From: Alcaligenaceae bacterium
GTDB taxonomy: Bacteria > Pseudomonadota > Gammaproteobacteria > Burkholderiales > Burkholderiaceae_B
Direction: 5' to 3'
NCBI GenBank assembly: GCA_013416455.1
Contig: JACCES010000005.1
Location: 1-64,000, forward strand
Length of the DNA: 64,000 bases
Shown here: positions 28,147-37,098 of the stretch, in pieces
Position numbering within the stretch: position 1 is the first letter of the stretch
Layout of the letters: every line of letters starts with the position of its first letter
Notes under the pieces: generated by a model
What the model saw: the letters and a program-made list of their open reading frames with translations, nothing else
What the model was told of the DNA's origin: nothing
The model's database searches: none
Program-made: the position numbers and the translations under genes

Positions 28147-28236
28147 CCACAGGAGATAAGCTCATAACCACGATTTAGTTTCAGATCGGCCCGTTGATAT
28201 TCATCATGGGGGTTTTGCTTGAAACCTGGACGAAAG

Positions 28237-29481
28237 ATGAGTATTGATGGCTTGCAATGGCCTGCCGAGGGGGCCTGTAGGGTTCCGTATCAGGTGTTTT
28301 CCGATCCCGCGATCTATGCGCGGGAACAAGAAAGAATCTTCCAGGGGCCGACCTGGAATTATCTGTGCCTTGAAACAGAGCTGCAGGAACGCGACAAGAG
28401 TCTGACCGCCACCATCGGGGAGATTCCCGTCATCGTGTCGAAGGACAGGCTCGGGAATATCCATGCGCTGGTGAATCGCTGCGCGCACAAAGGTGCGCTT
28501 GTGCAGCTGCAGCGCGAGCAAACCGGCAAACTGCTGACCTGTGTCTATCATTCGTGGTCGTACGACAAGGATGGCTCGCTGAAGGGTGTCGCCTTCCGCA
28601 ACGGCGTCAATGGAAGCGGCGGCATGCCGGACGATTTCCGGCTGCAGGATCACTCGCTGGATCGCATCCGAGTGACGGTATTCGCGGGGATCGTATGGGG
28701 CACGTTCTCGCCGGCCACGCCCCCGATCGAGGAATACCTGGGCAGTGAGGCAAGCGCTTTCCTGAGCCAGAGCATGACAGGGGAGCTCAAGATCATCGGC
28801 ACCCACAGCCAGATCATCCACAACAACTGGAAACTGTACGCCGAGAACGTGCGGGACACGTACCACGCCACGCTGCTGCATACGTTCTACACCTCGTTCA
28901 AGATCAATCGCCTGGACATGGACGGCGGCATTCTCCTGTCGCCGTCCCTGCTGAATGCCATCAGTTTTTCCAAGCGGCGGACTTTCTCAGAGAACGCGGA
29001 ATATCAGTCGGCGGAAGTCCACTCCGCCAAATATGAAGCGACACTCAAAGGCAAGCAATTGCTCGAAGCCTGGGACGAGCGCCCAGACGGTGTCACGCAC
29101 AGCATCCAGACGGTATTTCCCACGCTGGTTTCCCAATACACACTCAATTCCCTGGCGGTACGGATCTACCTGCCCAAGGGGCCGCGCAAGACTGAACTGA
29201 TCTGGATCTTTCTGGGCCGGAAATCCGACACGCCGGAGCAGGAGAAGATGCGCGTATTGCAGGCGAATCTGACCGGCGCAGCCGGCCTGGTGGCCCTGGA
29301 AGATGGCTGCATCAACGAGTTCGTTCAGCGGGGCACGGCGGCATTTCCCGACAGAGCGTCGTTCATCGAAATGGGCGGGCGCGAGGCGGAATCCAACCGG
29401 TGCTCTCGCGCCACCGAGACGGCGGTCCGGGGCTTCTGGTCCGGATATAGGGAATTGATGGGCTTCCAGGGGGACCAGTGA
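28237..29481 (+). CDS. Rieske ring-hydroxylating oxygenase, alpha subunit
   Basis: A protein of about 414 residues. The Rieske [2Fe-2S] ligands are C-x-H (NRCAHKGAL) and C-x2-H (CVYHSW), near residues 82-105. The mononuclear iron site D-x2-H-x4-H is visible in VRDTYHATLLH. The large subunit dioxygenates or monooxygenates an aromatic or alicyclic acid. TTG 28219, with GGGGG 6 bases upstream, is an alternative start adding 6 residues. It overlaps the beta subunit (TGATG). No ferredoxin or reductase gene is present in the window, so electrons must come from elsewhere. Confidence 0.92.
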   Translation: MSIDGLQWPAEGACRVPYQVFSDPAIYAREQERIFQGPTWNYLCLETELQERDKSLTATIGEIPVIVSKDRLGNIHALVNRCAHKGALVQLQREQTGKLLTCVYHSWSYDKDGSLKGVAFRNGVNGSGGMPDDFRLQDHSLDRIRVTVFAGIVWGTFSPATPPIEEYLGSEASAFLSQSMTGELKIIGTHSQIIHNNWKLYAENVRDTYHATLLHTFYTSFKINRLDMDGGILLSPSLLNAISFSKRRTFSENAEYQSAEVHSAKYEATLKGKQLLEAWDERPDGVTHSIQTVFPTLVSQYTLNSLAVRIYLPKGPRKTELIWIFLGRKSDTPEQEKMRVLQANLTGAAGLVALEDGCINEFVQRGTAAFPDRASFIEMGGREAESNRCSRATETAVRGFWSGYRELMGFQGDQ

Positions 29482-29942
29482 TGCAACGAGATCGACAAGT
29501 ACAGGACCTTCTGGTTCGCAGCGCCAGCTATCTGGATGAGGATCAGCTCGAACAATGGGTGGAACTGTTCGAGGAAGACGCCGTTTACAGGGTCACCACC
29601 GCGGAAAGCCTGCGCAAGGGCTACCCCGTATCGATCATTCATTGCGAGGGGCGGCACATGCTCGAAGACCGCATCGCCGCATTGCGCAATGCCAACATCT
29701 ATGAGCCGCACACCTACTGTCATGTATTGAGTCTGCCGCAGAGAAAGCAGACGGATGGTGAGGAAGTCATCGAGACCCGCTTCATCGTCACACGCATCTT
29801 CGAGGACGGGCGGACCGATGTCTTCGCCACCGGCAAATACATCGACCGCTACACGGATGGGGATGAGGACTGCCGGATCAAATCCCGCATCGTCGTGCTG
29901 GATTCCCGCGCCATTGACGTTCTGCTGGTTATTCCGCTGTAA
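29481..29942 (+). CDS. Rieske ring-hydroxylating oxygenase, beta subunit
   Basis: A 153-residue small subunit of the NTF2-like fold (DQLEQWVELFEEDAVYRVTT, RIAALRNANIYEPHTYCHVL). Such subunits are structural and shape the alpha3beta3 oligomer. Start ATG 29481 overlaps the alpha stop, with GGGGG 8 bases upstream. The size is slightly below the common 160-180 residues but both ends look complete. Confidence 0.9.
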   Translation: MQRDRQVQDLLVRSASYLDEDQLEQWVELFEEDAVYRVTTAESLRKGYPVSIIHCEGRHMLEDRIAALRNANIYEPHTYCHVLSLPQRKQTDGEEVIETRFIVTRIFEDGRTDVFATGKYIDRYTDGDEDCRIKSRIVVLDSRAIDVLLVIPL

Positions 29943-29965
29943 CGCCACACCGAGGATCATTTCAA

Positions 29966-30961
29966 ATGAAGAACGTAAATTCCACGCGGCGCCGTCTGCT
30001 GGCGGCCGCCGCGGCCCTGCCCCTCGCCGCGCCACGGTTGGTGTCCGCCAATCCGTTTGCCGCCGGCCAGCCGGTTCGTGTTCTCTTCCCATGGGCGGCC
30101 GGCGGCGAGCTCGACGGGATTGTCCGGCGGCTGCTCGATGGCCTGGGAAAAGAGCTGGGCACGCCCTTCGTGATGGAGTACAAGCCGGGTGGAACGACGG
30201 TGCTGGCGGCGTCCACGCTGATCAATGCGCGGCCGGACGGGCAGACCCTGATGATAGGCAGCAGTTCGACCTTCGTGATCAACCCGGTGACGCGGGAAGA
30301 CATCAAGTACGATCCGCTGACGGATTTCGATTATGTCAGCCATCTGATCGAAAACGCTTTCTATATCGCCGCGCGGCCCGACGCGCCGTACGATTCGCTG
30401 CCCTCGTTCATCGAATATGCCCGCAGCCATCCCGGGGAGGTCAGCTACGCTTCGCAGGGGGTGGGTTCCGTGCCGCATCTGCTCATGGAACAATTGAGCG
30501 AGCTTGCCGGCATAAAGCTCATCCATGTTCCCTATAACGGGCCTTCGCGCGTCGTCCAGGACCTCATCGCCGGCCATGTCGATACGGCCATGATGACGCA
30601 AATGCTGCCGGCGCTGCAGGCGGGCAGGGTGAAGGGGCTGGCCTATACGGGCCATGCCCGCCAGCCCGTCCTGCCGGACCTGGCCCTGGCTTCCGAGACC
30701 ATTCCGGGGTTCACCGCCCATGTCTGGTTCGGTCTGGTGGCGCCGCGCGGCACGCCGGCCGCGTTCAGCCATGCGGTCAGCGATACGCTGCTGACACTCG
30801 GAAAAGACCCCGCCCTGACCGATGCATTCAACCAGGCCGGCATGTCGTTTCTGCCCTCCAGCCCGGAGGCATTCCACGACAAGGTGCGGAAGGAGCTTCC
30901 TTCCTGGCAATCGACTTATCAGAGTTTGCTGGCCCGGGGGCGCATTCGCCCCATCGGGTAG
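29966..30961 (+). CDS. Bug-family (TctC) periplasmic receptor 2
   Basis: A 331-residue receptor with a Tat-like N-terminus (STRRRLLAAAAALPLAAPRL). The ligand loop reads VRVLFPWAAGGELDGI, where other family members have PFxxGGxxD, and YDPLTDFDYVSHL follows. It lies 23 bases after the Rieske beta subunit in the same direction, so it probably binds the substrate of that oxygenase. Ligand unknown. Confidence 0.92.
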   Translation: MKNVNSTRRRLLAAAAALPLAAPRLVSANPFAAGQPVRVLFPWAAGGELDGIVRRLLDGLGKELGTPFVMEYKPGGTTVLAASTLINARPDGQTLMIGSSSTFVINPVTREDIKYDPLTDFDYVSHLIENAFYIAARPDAPYDSLPSFIEYARSHPGEVSYASQGVGSVPHLLMEQLSELAGIKLIHVPYNGPSRVVQDLIAGHVDTAMMTQMLPALQAGRVKGLAYTGHARQPVLPDLALASETIPGFTAHVWFGLVAPRGTPAAFSHAVSDTLLTLGKDPALTDAFNQAGMSFLPSSPEAFHDKVRKELPSWQSTYQSLLARGRIRPIG

Positions 30962-31055
30962 TGAAGCACGCCGGCCCGCGCCTGTTCCGCATGAGTCAAA
31001 AGTATCAGAACAGGTCTTTATTGATATCGAAGATATATCGTTGATGATGGAAATA

Positions 31056-31086
31056 ATATTGGACCGGAACGGCTCCGGTCCAATAT
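31056..31086. promoter_or_regulatory. 13-bp perfect palindrome upstream of pyruvate carboxylase
   Basis: ATATTGGACCGGA-ACGGC-TCCGGTCCAATAT is centred about 135 bases before the pyc start and 110 after the Bug stop. It lacks a T run; it could be the terminator of the preceding operon or an operator for pyc. Confidence 0.5.
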
Positions 31087-31206
31087 GCTGCGTGCGTGGC
31101 GGGCGAGTCGATCATGGATGCGGCCGCCGCGCAAGGCCGGACCGGGCCGCTTCCCAAGCGCGATGTTCCGTATAACCCTCATGTATTGATATCAGCGAAG
31201 AGACAA

Positions 31207-34200
31207 ATGAAGACGATTCGAAAACTCCTGGTGGCCAACCGTTCCGAAATCAGCATCCGCGTCATGCGGGCGGCTGCCGAGCTGGGGATTCGAACCGTCG
31301 CCATCTTCGCTCATGAAGACCGGTTTTCCCTGCATCGCTTCAAGGCCGACGAAAGCTATCTGGTGGGCAAGGGCAAGAAGCCCATCGAAGCGTATCTGGA
31401 TATCGACGATGTACTGCGCATCGCGCGCGAAGCGGGCGTCGATGCGATCCACCCCGGCTACGGCTTTCTGTCCGAGAATCCGGAATTCGCCCAGGCCTGT
31501 GCCGACCAGGGCATACTCTTCGTGGGGCCCGGCCCGCGTGTCATGAGCATGCTGGGCAACAAGATTTCGGCCCGCGCGGCGGCTTCGGCGGCGGGGGTGC
31601 CGGTCATGCCGGCGACGGCCGCGCTGCCGGACGATATCGATGAGGTCAGGCGCGTGGCCGGCGAAATAGGCTACCCGCTGATGCTCAAGGCGAGCTGGGG
31701 CGGCGGCGGGCGCGGCATGCGCGCAATCGGTACGGAAGCCGATCTGATCGACCAGCTGAGTGTCGCCCGCGGGGAAGCCCGCGCCGCTTTCGGCAACGAC
31801 GAGGTCTATCTGGAAAAGCTCGTGCAGCGTGCGCGCCATATCGAAGTACAGATCATCGGCGACACGCACGGCAACATCGTTCACCTGTTCGAGCGCGATT
31901 GCTCGGTGCAGCGCCGCAATCAGAAGGTGGTGGAGCGCGCGCCGGCCCCCTATCTGGACGGGGCCACCCGGCAAGCGCTATGCGATGCGGCGTTGCGCCT
32001 GGCCCGCGAAGTGGGCTACATCAATGCGGGAACGGTGGAATTCCTGATGGACGCCGATACCGGCAAGTTCTATTTCATCGAAGTCAACCCCCGCATCCAG
32101 GTCGAGCACACGGTCACCGAGGAAGTCACCGGCGTCGATATCGTCAAGGCGCAGATCCGTGTTGCCCAGGGCGGCCGTATCGGTGTCCTGGAAGGCGACG
32201 AAGTGTCCGGCGTGCCGGCCCAAGCCGATCTGCGCCTGAATGGCCATGCCCTGCAATGCCGGGTGACGACCGAGGACCCGGAACAGGGTTTCGCGCCCGA
32301 CTATGGCAGGATCATGACGTATCGCAGCGCGGCGGGTTTCGGTGTGCGCCTGGACGGCGGCACGGCTTATACCGGTGCGATCATCACGCCTTACTTCGAT
32401 TCGCTGCTGGTCAAGGTCACCGCCTGGGCGCCCAGCGCCGCCGAGGCCATATGCCGCATGGACCGCTCTCTGCGCGAGTTCCGGATACGGGGCGTGTCGA
32501 CCAATCTGGCCTTTCTCGAAAACGTCATCAACCACCCCTTGTTCCAGTCGGGCGAGTGCACGACACGCTTCATTGACGATACGCCTGAATTGTTCCAGTT
32601 CCGCGAGAGCAAGGACCGCGCGACCAGGCTGCTGCGTTTCATCGGCGAAGTGGTCGTCAACGGCAACCCGGAAATGTGCGGGCGCGAACTGCCGGCTCAC
32701 CGCATGGCGGCGCCGGCCGTGCCGCAGGGGGTGGATCTCACACAGCCCCCGCCGGCGGGCGTGCGCGACATTCTGCTCGAACTGGGCCCGGCCGGCTTTG
32801 CGCGCTGGATGCGTGAACAGCCGCGCACCCTGCTCACCGACACGACCATGCGCGACGCGCATCAATCGTTGTTCGCCACGCGCATGCGCTCCAAGGACAT
32901 GCTGGCCATCGCGCCGTACTACGCACGCATGCTGCCCGGGCTGTTTTCTGTGGAGTGCTGGGGCGGCGCGACGTTCGATGTGGCGATGCGGTTCCTGAAG
33001 GAAGACCCGTGGCAGCGCCTGGCCGGCCTGCGCGAGGCGATGCCCAACATCCCGCTGCAGATGCTGCTGCGCGCCTCGAATGCGGTGGGTTACACCAACT
33101 ACCCCGACAATGTCGTGCGCCATTTCGTGGCGCAGGCCGCCCGGGCCGGCGTGGATATCTTTCGCGTGTTCGACTCCTTGAACTGGGTGGAAAACATGCG
33201 CGTGGCCATCGACGCGGTCAACGAGTCGGGTGGCGTATGCGAGGCGGCGATCTGCTACAGCGGCGATATTTTCGACAGCGGCCGGCCCAAGTTCAATCTC
33301 AAGTATTACGTGGATCTGGCCAGGGAGCTGGAACGCGCGGGCGCCCATGTGCTGGGCATCAAGGATATGGCCGGCGTATGCCGGCCACGGGCGGCGGCCG
33401 CGCTCGTCAAGGCGCTGCGGGAGGAAACCGGATTGCCGGTGCATTTCCATACGCATGATACGAGCGGCATTTCGGCGGCGAGCGTGCTGGCCGCCGTCGA
33501 GGCCGGCGTGGACGCGGTCGACGGCGCCATGGACGCCATGAGCGGCCTGACGTCGCAGCCCAATCTGGGCGCGATCGCCGCCGCACTGGGCGGCTCGGAG
33601 CGTGATCCGGGCCTGGACCTCAACGCCATGCAGTCGATTTCCCAGTACTGGGAAGGCGCGCGGCGATATTACGCGCCGTTCGAGGCCGACATGCGTTCCG
33701 GGACGTCGGACGTCTACCGTCACGAAATGCCGGGCGGTCAGTACACCAATCTTCGCGAGCAGGCGCGTGCCCTGGGCCTCGAACAGCGCTGGCCCGACAT
33801 CGCCAAAGCCTATGCCGACGTGAACCAGCTGTTCGGCGATATCGTGAAAGTGACGCCGACTTCCAAGGTCGTGGGCGACATGGCGCTTTTCATGGTGGCC
33901 AACGACCTGACACCCGAGGACGTGCGCGACCCGCGCCGTGAACTCAGCCTCCCGGAATCGGTCATTTCATTGTTCCGTGGCGATCTCGGCTTGCCGCCCG
34001 AAGGCTTCCCGCGCGAGTTGCAGCAACGCGTGCTCAACGGCCAGACCGCGCTGACGGAACGCCCCGGCGCCAGCCTCCCGCCGACCGACCTCGACGCGGC
34101 CCGTGGCGAAGTCGAGCAGATCCTGGGAGGGCCGGGCACGGAACAGGATCTCGCGTCGTATCTGATGTATCCCAACGTGTTTACCGAGTATGCATCCCAC

Positions 34201-34686
34201 GTCCGTCAGCATGGCGACACCGAGAGCCTGCCGACGCCGGTCTTCTTCTACGGCATGCAGGAGCAGGACGAAATCGCGGTGGAGCTCGAAAAAGGCAAGA
34301 CGCTGGCGATCCGTCTGATGGGGCGGGCGGTGTCCGACGAGGACGAAGAGCACCGGCTGTTCTTCGAGCTGAACGGGCAGGCGCGCAATATACGCATCCT
34401 GGAAGCGGGCTCGGGGGGCGCGCGCAGCAAGTCGAATCTTGCGGAAGAGGGCAACCCGCTGCATGTGGGCGCGCCCATGCAGGGTTCCATTTCCAGCGTG
34501 TCGGTCAAGCCCGGGCAGCGCGTCAGGGCGGGGGATCCGCTGGTGCTGATAGAAGCCATGAAAATGGAAACCATGATTCGCGCCGAGCGCGACGGCATCG
34601 TTGCCGTCGTGCATGTGCAGCCGGGCGATGTCGTGGAATCCAAGGAGCTTCTGGTGGAATTCACGCCCGTGGAATCAGGGGCTTGA
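31207..34686 (+). CDS. pyc: Pyruvate carboxylase
   Basis: A 1159-residue single-chain enzyme that carboxylates pyruvate to oxaloacetate. Order of domains: biotin carboxylase (LLVANRSEISIRVMRAA, HPGYGFLSENPEFAQ, ERDCSVQRRNQKVVERAPAP, EVNPRIQVEHTVTEEVTG), carboxyltransferase barrel (DTTMRDAHQSLFATRMRSKD; carboxylated Lys in VLGIKDMAG; HFHTHDTSG), tetramerisation region, and C-terminal biotinyl domain with EAMKMETM (K1119). Length is standard. ATG 31207 gives the family N-terminus; the frame extends to 31096 without credible residues. Anaplerotic; its place after the catabolic cluster suggests it replenishes oxaloacetate from C2/C3 products. Confidence 0.95.
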   Translation: MKTIRKLLVANRSEISIRVMRAAAELGIRTVAIFAHEDRFSLHRFKADESYLVGKGKKPIEAYLDIDDVLRIAREAGVDAIHPGYGFLSENPEFAQACADQGILFVGPGPRVMSMLGNKISARAAASAAGVPVMPATAALPDDIDEVRRVAGEIGYPLMLKASWGGGGRGMRAIGTEADLIDQLSVARGEARAAFGNDEVYLEKLVQRARHIEVQIIGDTHGNIVHLFERDCSVQRRNQKVVERAPAPYLDGATRQALCDAALRLAREVGYINAGTVEFLMDADTGKFYFIEVNPRIQVEHTVTEEVTGVDIVKAQIRVAQGGRIGVLEGDEVSGVPAQADLRLNGHALQCRVTTEDPEQGFAPDYGRIMTYRSAAGFGVRLDGGTAYTGAIITPYFDSLLVKVTAWAPSAAEAICRMDRSLREFRIRGVSTNLAFLENVINHPLFQSGECTTRFIDDTPELFQFRESKDRATRLLRFIGEVVVNGNPEMCGRELPAHRMAAPAVPQGVDLTQPPPAGVRDILLELGPAGFARWMREQPRTLLTDTTMRDAHQSLFATRMRSKDMLAIAPYYARMLPGLFSVECWGGATFDVAMRFLKEDPWQRLAGLREAMPNIPLQMLLRASNAVGYTNYPDNVVRHFVAQAARAGVDIFRVFDSLNWVENMRVAIDAVNESGGVCEAAICYSGDIFDSGRPKFNLKYYVDLARELERAGAHVLGIKDMAGVCRPRAAAALVKALREETGLPVHFHTHDTSGISAASVLAAVEAGVDAVDGAMDAMSGLTSQPNLGAIAAALGGSERDPGLDLNAMQSISQYWEGARRYYAPFEADMRSGTSDVYRHEMPGGQYTNLREQARALGLEQRWPDIAKAYADVNQLFGDIVKVTPTSKVVGDMALFMVANDLTPEDVRDPRRELSLPESVISLFRGDLGLPPEGFPRELQQRVLNGQTALTERPGASLPPTDLDAARGEVEQILGGPGTEQDLASYLMYPNVFTEYASHVRQHGDTESLPTPVFFYGMQEQDEIAVELEKGKTLAIRLMGRAVSDEDEEHRLFFELNGQARNIRILEAGSGGARSKSNLAEEGNPLHVGAPMQGSISSVSVKPGQRVRAGDPLVLIEAMKMETMIRAERDGIVAVVHVQPGDVVESKELLVEFTPVESGA

Positions 34687-34722
34687 ACAAAGCCCTGGAC
34701 ACAATGTATTGACCTACCGCAG

Positions 34723-34753
34723 CTCAAGCGACGCGGATTACGCTTGAGGTTTT
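34723..34753 (+). terminator. Terminator after pyruvate carboxylase
   Basis: CTCAAGCG pairs with CGCTTGAG (34741-34748), with a 10-base loop, followed by GTTTT. It sits between the convergent pyc and sigma54-regulator genes. Confidence 0.65.
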
Positions 34754-34799
34754 ACAACCCGAGGCGCAGAGCCGTAATTGAGGGGGTAGGTCTGCCTGT

Positions 34800-36782
34800 T
34801 CATGCAGACCCGCTCTTGCCGGGGCGAGACAGGGCGAATTCATGCAATCTGCGGTGAAGCGTTGCGCGTGAAACCCCCAACTGCTTCGCCGTCGCCGAAA
34901 CATTCCATCCATGGCGCTCCAACGCCGCGGCGAGCGCGGCGGGGTCGGAGTCCGCGCGCGAGTCCACCCTTGCGCCAGAAGCGCCTTGCGGAAATTCCCC
35001 TTCGGCTCGTCCCAAAGGCGGGGGCAAGCTATGCAATTCCACCGTCGGCGACTCTGTGACCGCCGTCGCGAAACGGGCCACATGCAGCAACTCGCGCACA
35101 TTGCCTGGCCATCCGTGGTTTTCAAGAACGCCGCGGGTCTGCGGCGAGAGCGTGCATGATCCAAGGCCCGCTTCCGTCGCGGCCGATTCAAAAGCGCGCT
35201 CGATCAGCGCCATGCGATCAGAGCGTTCTCTGAGCGCCGGCAGGCACAGGGTTCCGCCGCTGATCCGGTAATAAAGGTCTTCCCGGAACCGGCCCTCACG
35301 GACAAGCGCCTGAAGATCATGCAGTGTCGCCGAAATCAGGGCGAAGCGGATCCGGACGGGCTCGGTGGCCCCGACGGGTACGAACTCGCCATCGGAAAGC
35401 ACCTGCAGCAGTCGCCCCTGCAAGGGCAGCGGCATGTCGCCGATTTCGTCGAGGAAGAGCGTGCCGCCATGCGCGCCGGCCAGCCGCCCCGGAGATCCCT
35501 GTTTCGCGGCGCCGGTAAAGGCGCCGGCGCGGTAGCCAAACAACTCGCTTTCAATGAGCTCGTGCGGAATCGCCGCGCAATTGATGACCACGAACCGGCC
35601 TTTCCGGTGGGGGCCCTGTGCATGGAGCGCGCGCGCAAGTTGCGTCTTCCCGCTACCGCTTTCCCCCTGCAGAAGGAGGGGCAGCCCCCGGCCGTGCAGC
35701 CGCTGCGCCACTCGCAGCGCTTTCACCATGGCATCGTCGTGACCCACCATCTCAGCCAGCGTCGGAGCGCGGGCCGGGCCTGCGTGGTGGGCGGGGGAGC
35801 CAGGCCCGCCGGCCAGAGCCCGTGGCACCGAGCGCGGGCGCATGGGAGCATGAACCGACGCGGAAGCATGAGCGCCGGGCCCGGGCCTGATCGCTTTCAC
35901 ATGCACGGGTTTCATTGCACTGCCGAGGGTGCCGGCGAAAGAGCTCAGAAGGTGGTCAACGTTCTCGACGCCTTCAAGAGCACCGAGGCGCTGCCCGACC
36001 AGCCTGTCCGTGTCGACTCCGCTGGCGGCCAGCAGCCAATGGGTCAGCGGTGTGGCGTCGATGATGCGGCCGCTGTCATCGATCGCAAGCCTTGCTTCGG
36101 CGGCGCCGTCACAAAAGTCATCATGGCGCGACAATCTCAATACGTAGTGGCGCGCATGCCGTCTATCGAAGCACAGGTTTTCGATCCGGCGCGCGGAACT
36201 TGCCGCCAGTTCACGCAAAATACTGTGGAACGCATGGTCGGTGGGTCTTAATGAAGAGACATTCAGTGTCCCCGCCAACTGGCCGTTTTCCCCGAAAATG
36301 GGGGCCACCGTACAACTGATCGTCGCCAATTTAGTGGCAAAGTGCTCGGACATGAGCACCGATACCGGCCTTTGTTCCTTGAGACACAGGCTGATCCCGG
36401 TGGTGCCCTGGGTTTCCTCCGTCCAGATCGAGCCCGGCAACAAGCGAAAGCGCGAGCATTCATCCATGACCGATGCCGGACAGCGATACTGAATGACCGC
36501 GCCCTGTGCATCGGTCAGCATGACGACCGGGGCATGGTCGGCGAGGCGTTCATACAGCCGGTCGACCTCCGGATTCGACAGTACATACAGGTCTTCGATC
36601 AGCTCGCGCCGCACGAGCAGTTCCGCGTGGGTCAGGATCTCCGGGTGCCCGATCCGGTCCGGCACAAGGCCGTGGTCGGCGGCGCTGCGTTTCCATGAGG
36701 CACGAATACCGCTGTCCGGGGAAAGCATGGCGGCCGCATCGTCTTTCTGCAGCGTGTCCATCACCAAATGGGCATGATTCAT
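34800..36782 (-). CDS. Sigma54-dependent transcriptional activator (AcoR-like)
   Basis: A 660-residue enhancer-binding protein. The N-terminal 300 residues hold a GAF-type sensor region with the AcoR-family opening (SWKRSAADHGLVPD). The AAA+ domain has Walker A GESGSGKT, the sigma54-contact loop GAFTGAAKQGSPGRLAGAHG, Walker B GGTLFLDEIGDMPL and the C-terminal Fis-type helix-turn-helix (ALERHGWNVSATAKQLGVSR). ATG 36782 is supported by GAGG 7 bases upstream; a longer frame to 36911 is unlikely. It lies just after the flavin monooxygenase genes on the same strand and is the obvious regulator of their sigma54-like promoter. Effector unknown. Confidence 0.92.
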   Translation of the reverse strand: MNHAHLVMDTLQKDDAAAMLSPDSGIRASWKRSAADHGLVPDRIGHPEILTHAELLVRRELIEDLYVLSNPEVDRLYERLADHAPVVMLTDAQGAVIQYRCPASVMDECSRFRLLPGSIWTEETQGTTGISLCLKEQRPVSVLMSEHFATKLATISCTVAPIFGENGQLAGTLNVSSLRPTDHAFHSILRELAASSARRIENLCFDRRHARHYVLRLSRHDDFCDGAAEARLAIDDSGRIIDATPLTHWLLAASGVDTDRLVGQRLGALEGVENVDHLLSSFAGTLGSAMKPVHVKAIRPGPGAHASASVHAPMRPRSVPRALAGGPGSPAHHAGPARAPTLAEMVGHDDAMVKALRVAQRLHGRGLPLLLQGESGSGKTQLARALHAQGPHRKGRFVVINCAAIPHELIESELFGYRAGAFTGAAKQGSPGRLAGAHGGTLFLDEIGDMPLPLQGRLLQVLSDGEFVPVGATEPVRIRFALISATLHDLQALVREGRFREDLYYRISGGTLCLPALRERSDRMALIERAFESAATEAGLGSCTLSPQTRGVLENHGWPGNVRELLHVARFATAVTESPTVELHSLPPPLGRAEGEFPQGASGARVDSRADSDPAALAAALERHGWNVSATAKQLGVSRATLHRRLHEFALSRPGKSGSA

Positions 36783-37026
36783 GAGGAACCTCATTCGTCG
36801 TCCCCGAGGCCCACAAGTACAAACCCCGCATGCTGAGCGGGGCCAGGCGAGGTCAGGTGAAGACGGCGCCGGGGACGCCCTGCGGAAAGATGCCGCCGAA
36901 TCAGCCGGCAACCTCCCGGAAGCATGTATCCGGCAAGTGTTTTTCGAAAGTCCTGCTGCTCAAGGTATCAATGTTTTACACTGATATCAAGTGCTTATTG
37001 GATATCCCGGAACGACACGCAGCGCG
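36783..37026. other. Spacer upstream of the sigma54 regulator
   Basis: No gene is supported. It contains a small CCCCGC/GCGGGG hairpin at 36824-36842 and an AT-richer patch with GATATC repeats near 36976-37005, which could hold the regulator promoter on the minus strand. Confidence 0.4.
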
Positions 37027-37059
37027 CCGCCCGGACGATGACCCATGTCGTCCGGGCGG
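37027..37059 (-). terminator. Terminator hairpin after the LLM monooxygenase
   Basis: A 12-bp perfect inverted repeat, arms CCGCCCGGACGA and TCGTCCGGGCGG with a 9-base loop, 40 bases after the LLM stop. It separates the enzyme operon from the regulator gene. Confidence 0.6.
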
Positions 37060-37098
37060 GCGTCGGCAACCCGGGGCACCGGATGCCGCGCCGAATGG

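Noticed and set aside
31978..33723. A 581-codon minus-strand frame across pyruvate carboxylase
   Set aside because: Shadow of the conserved coding strand; no recognisable motif.
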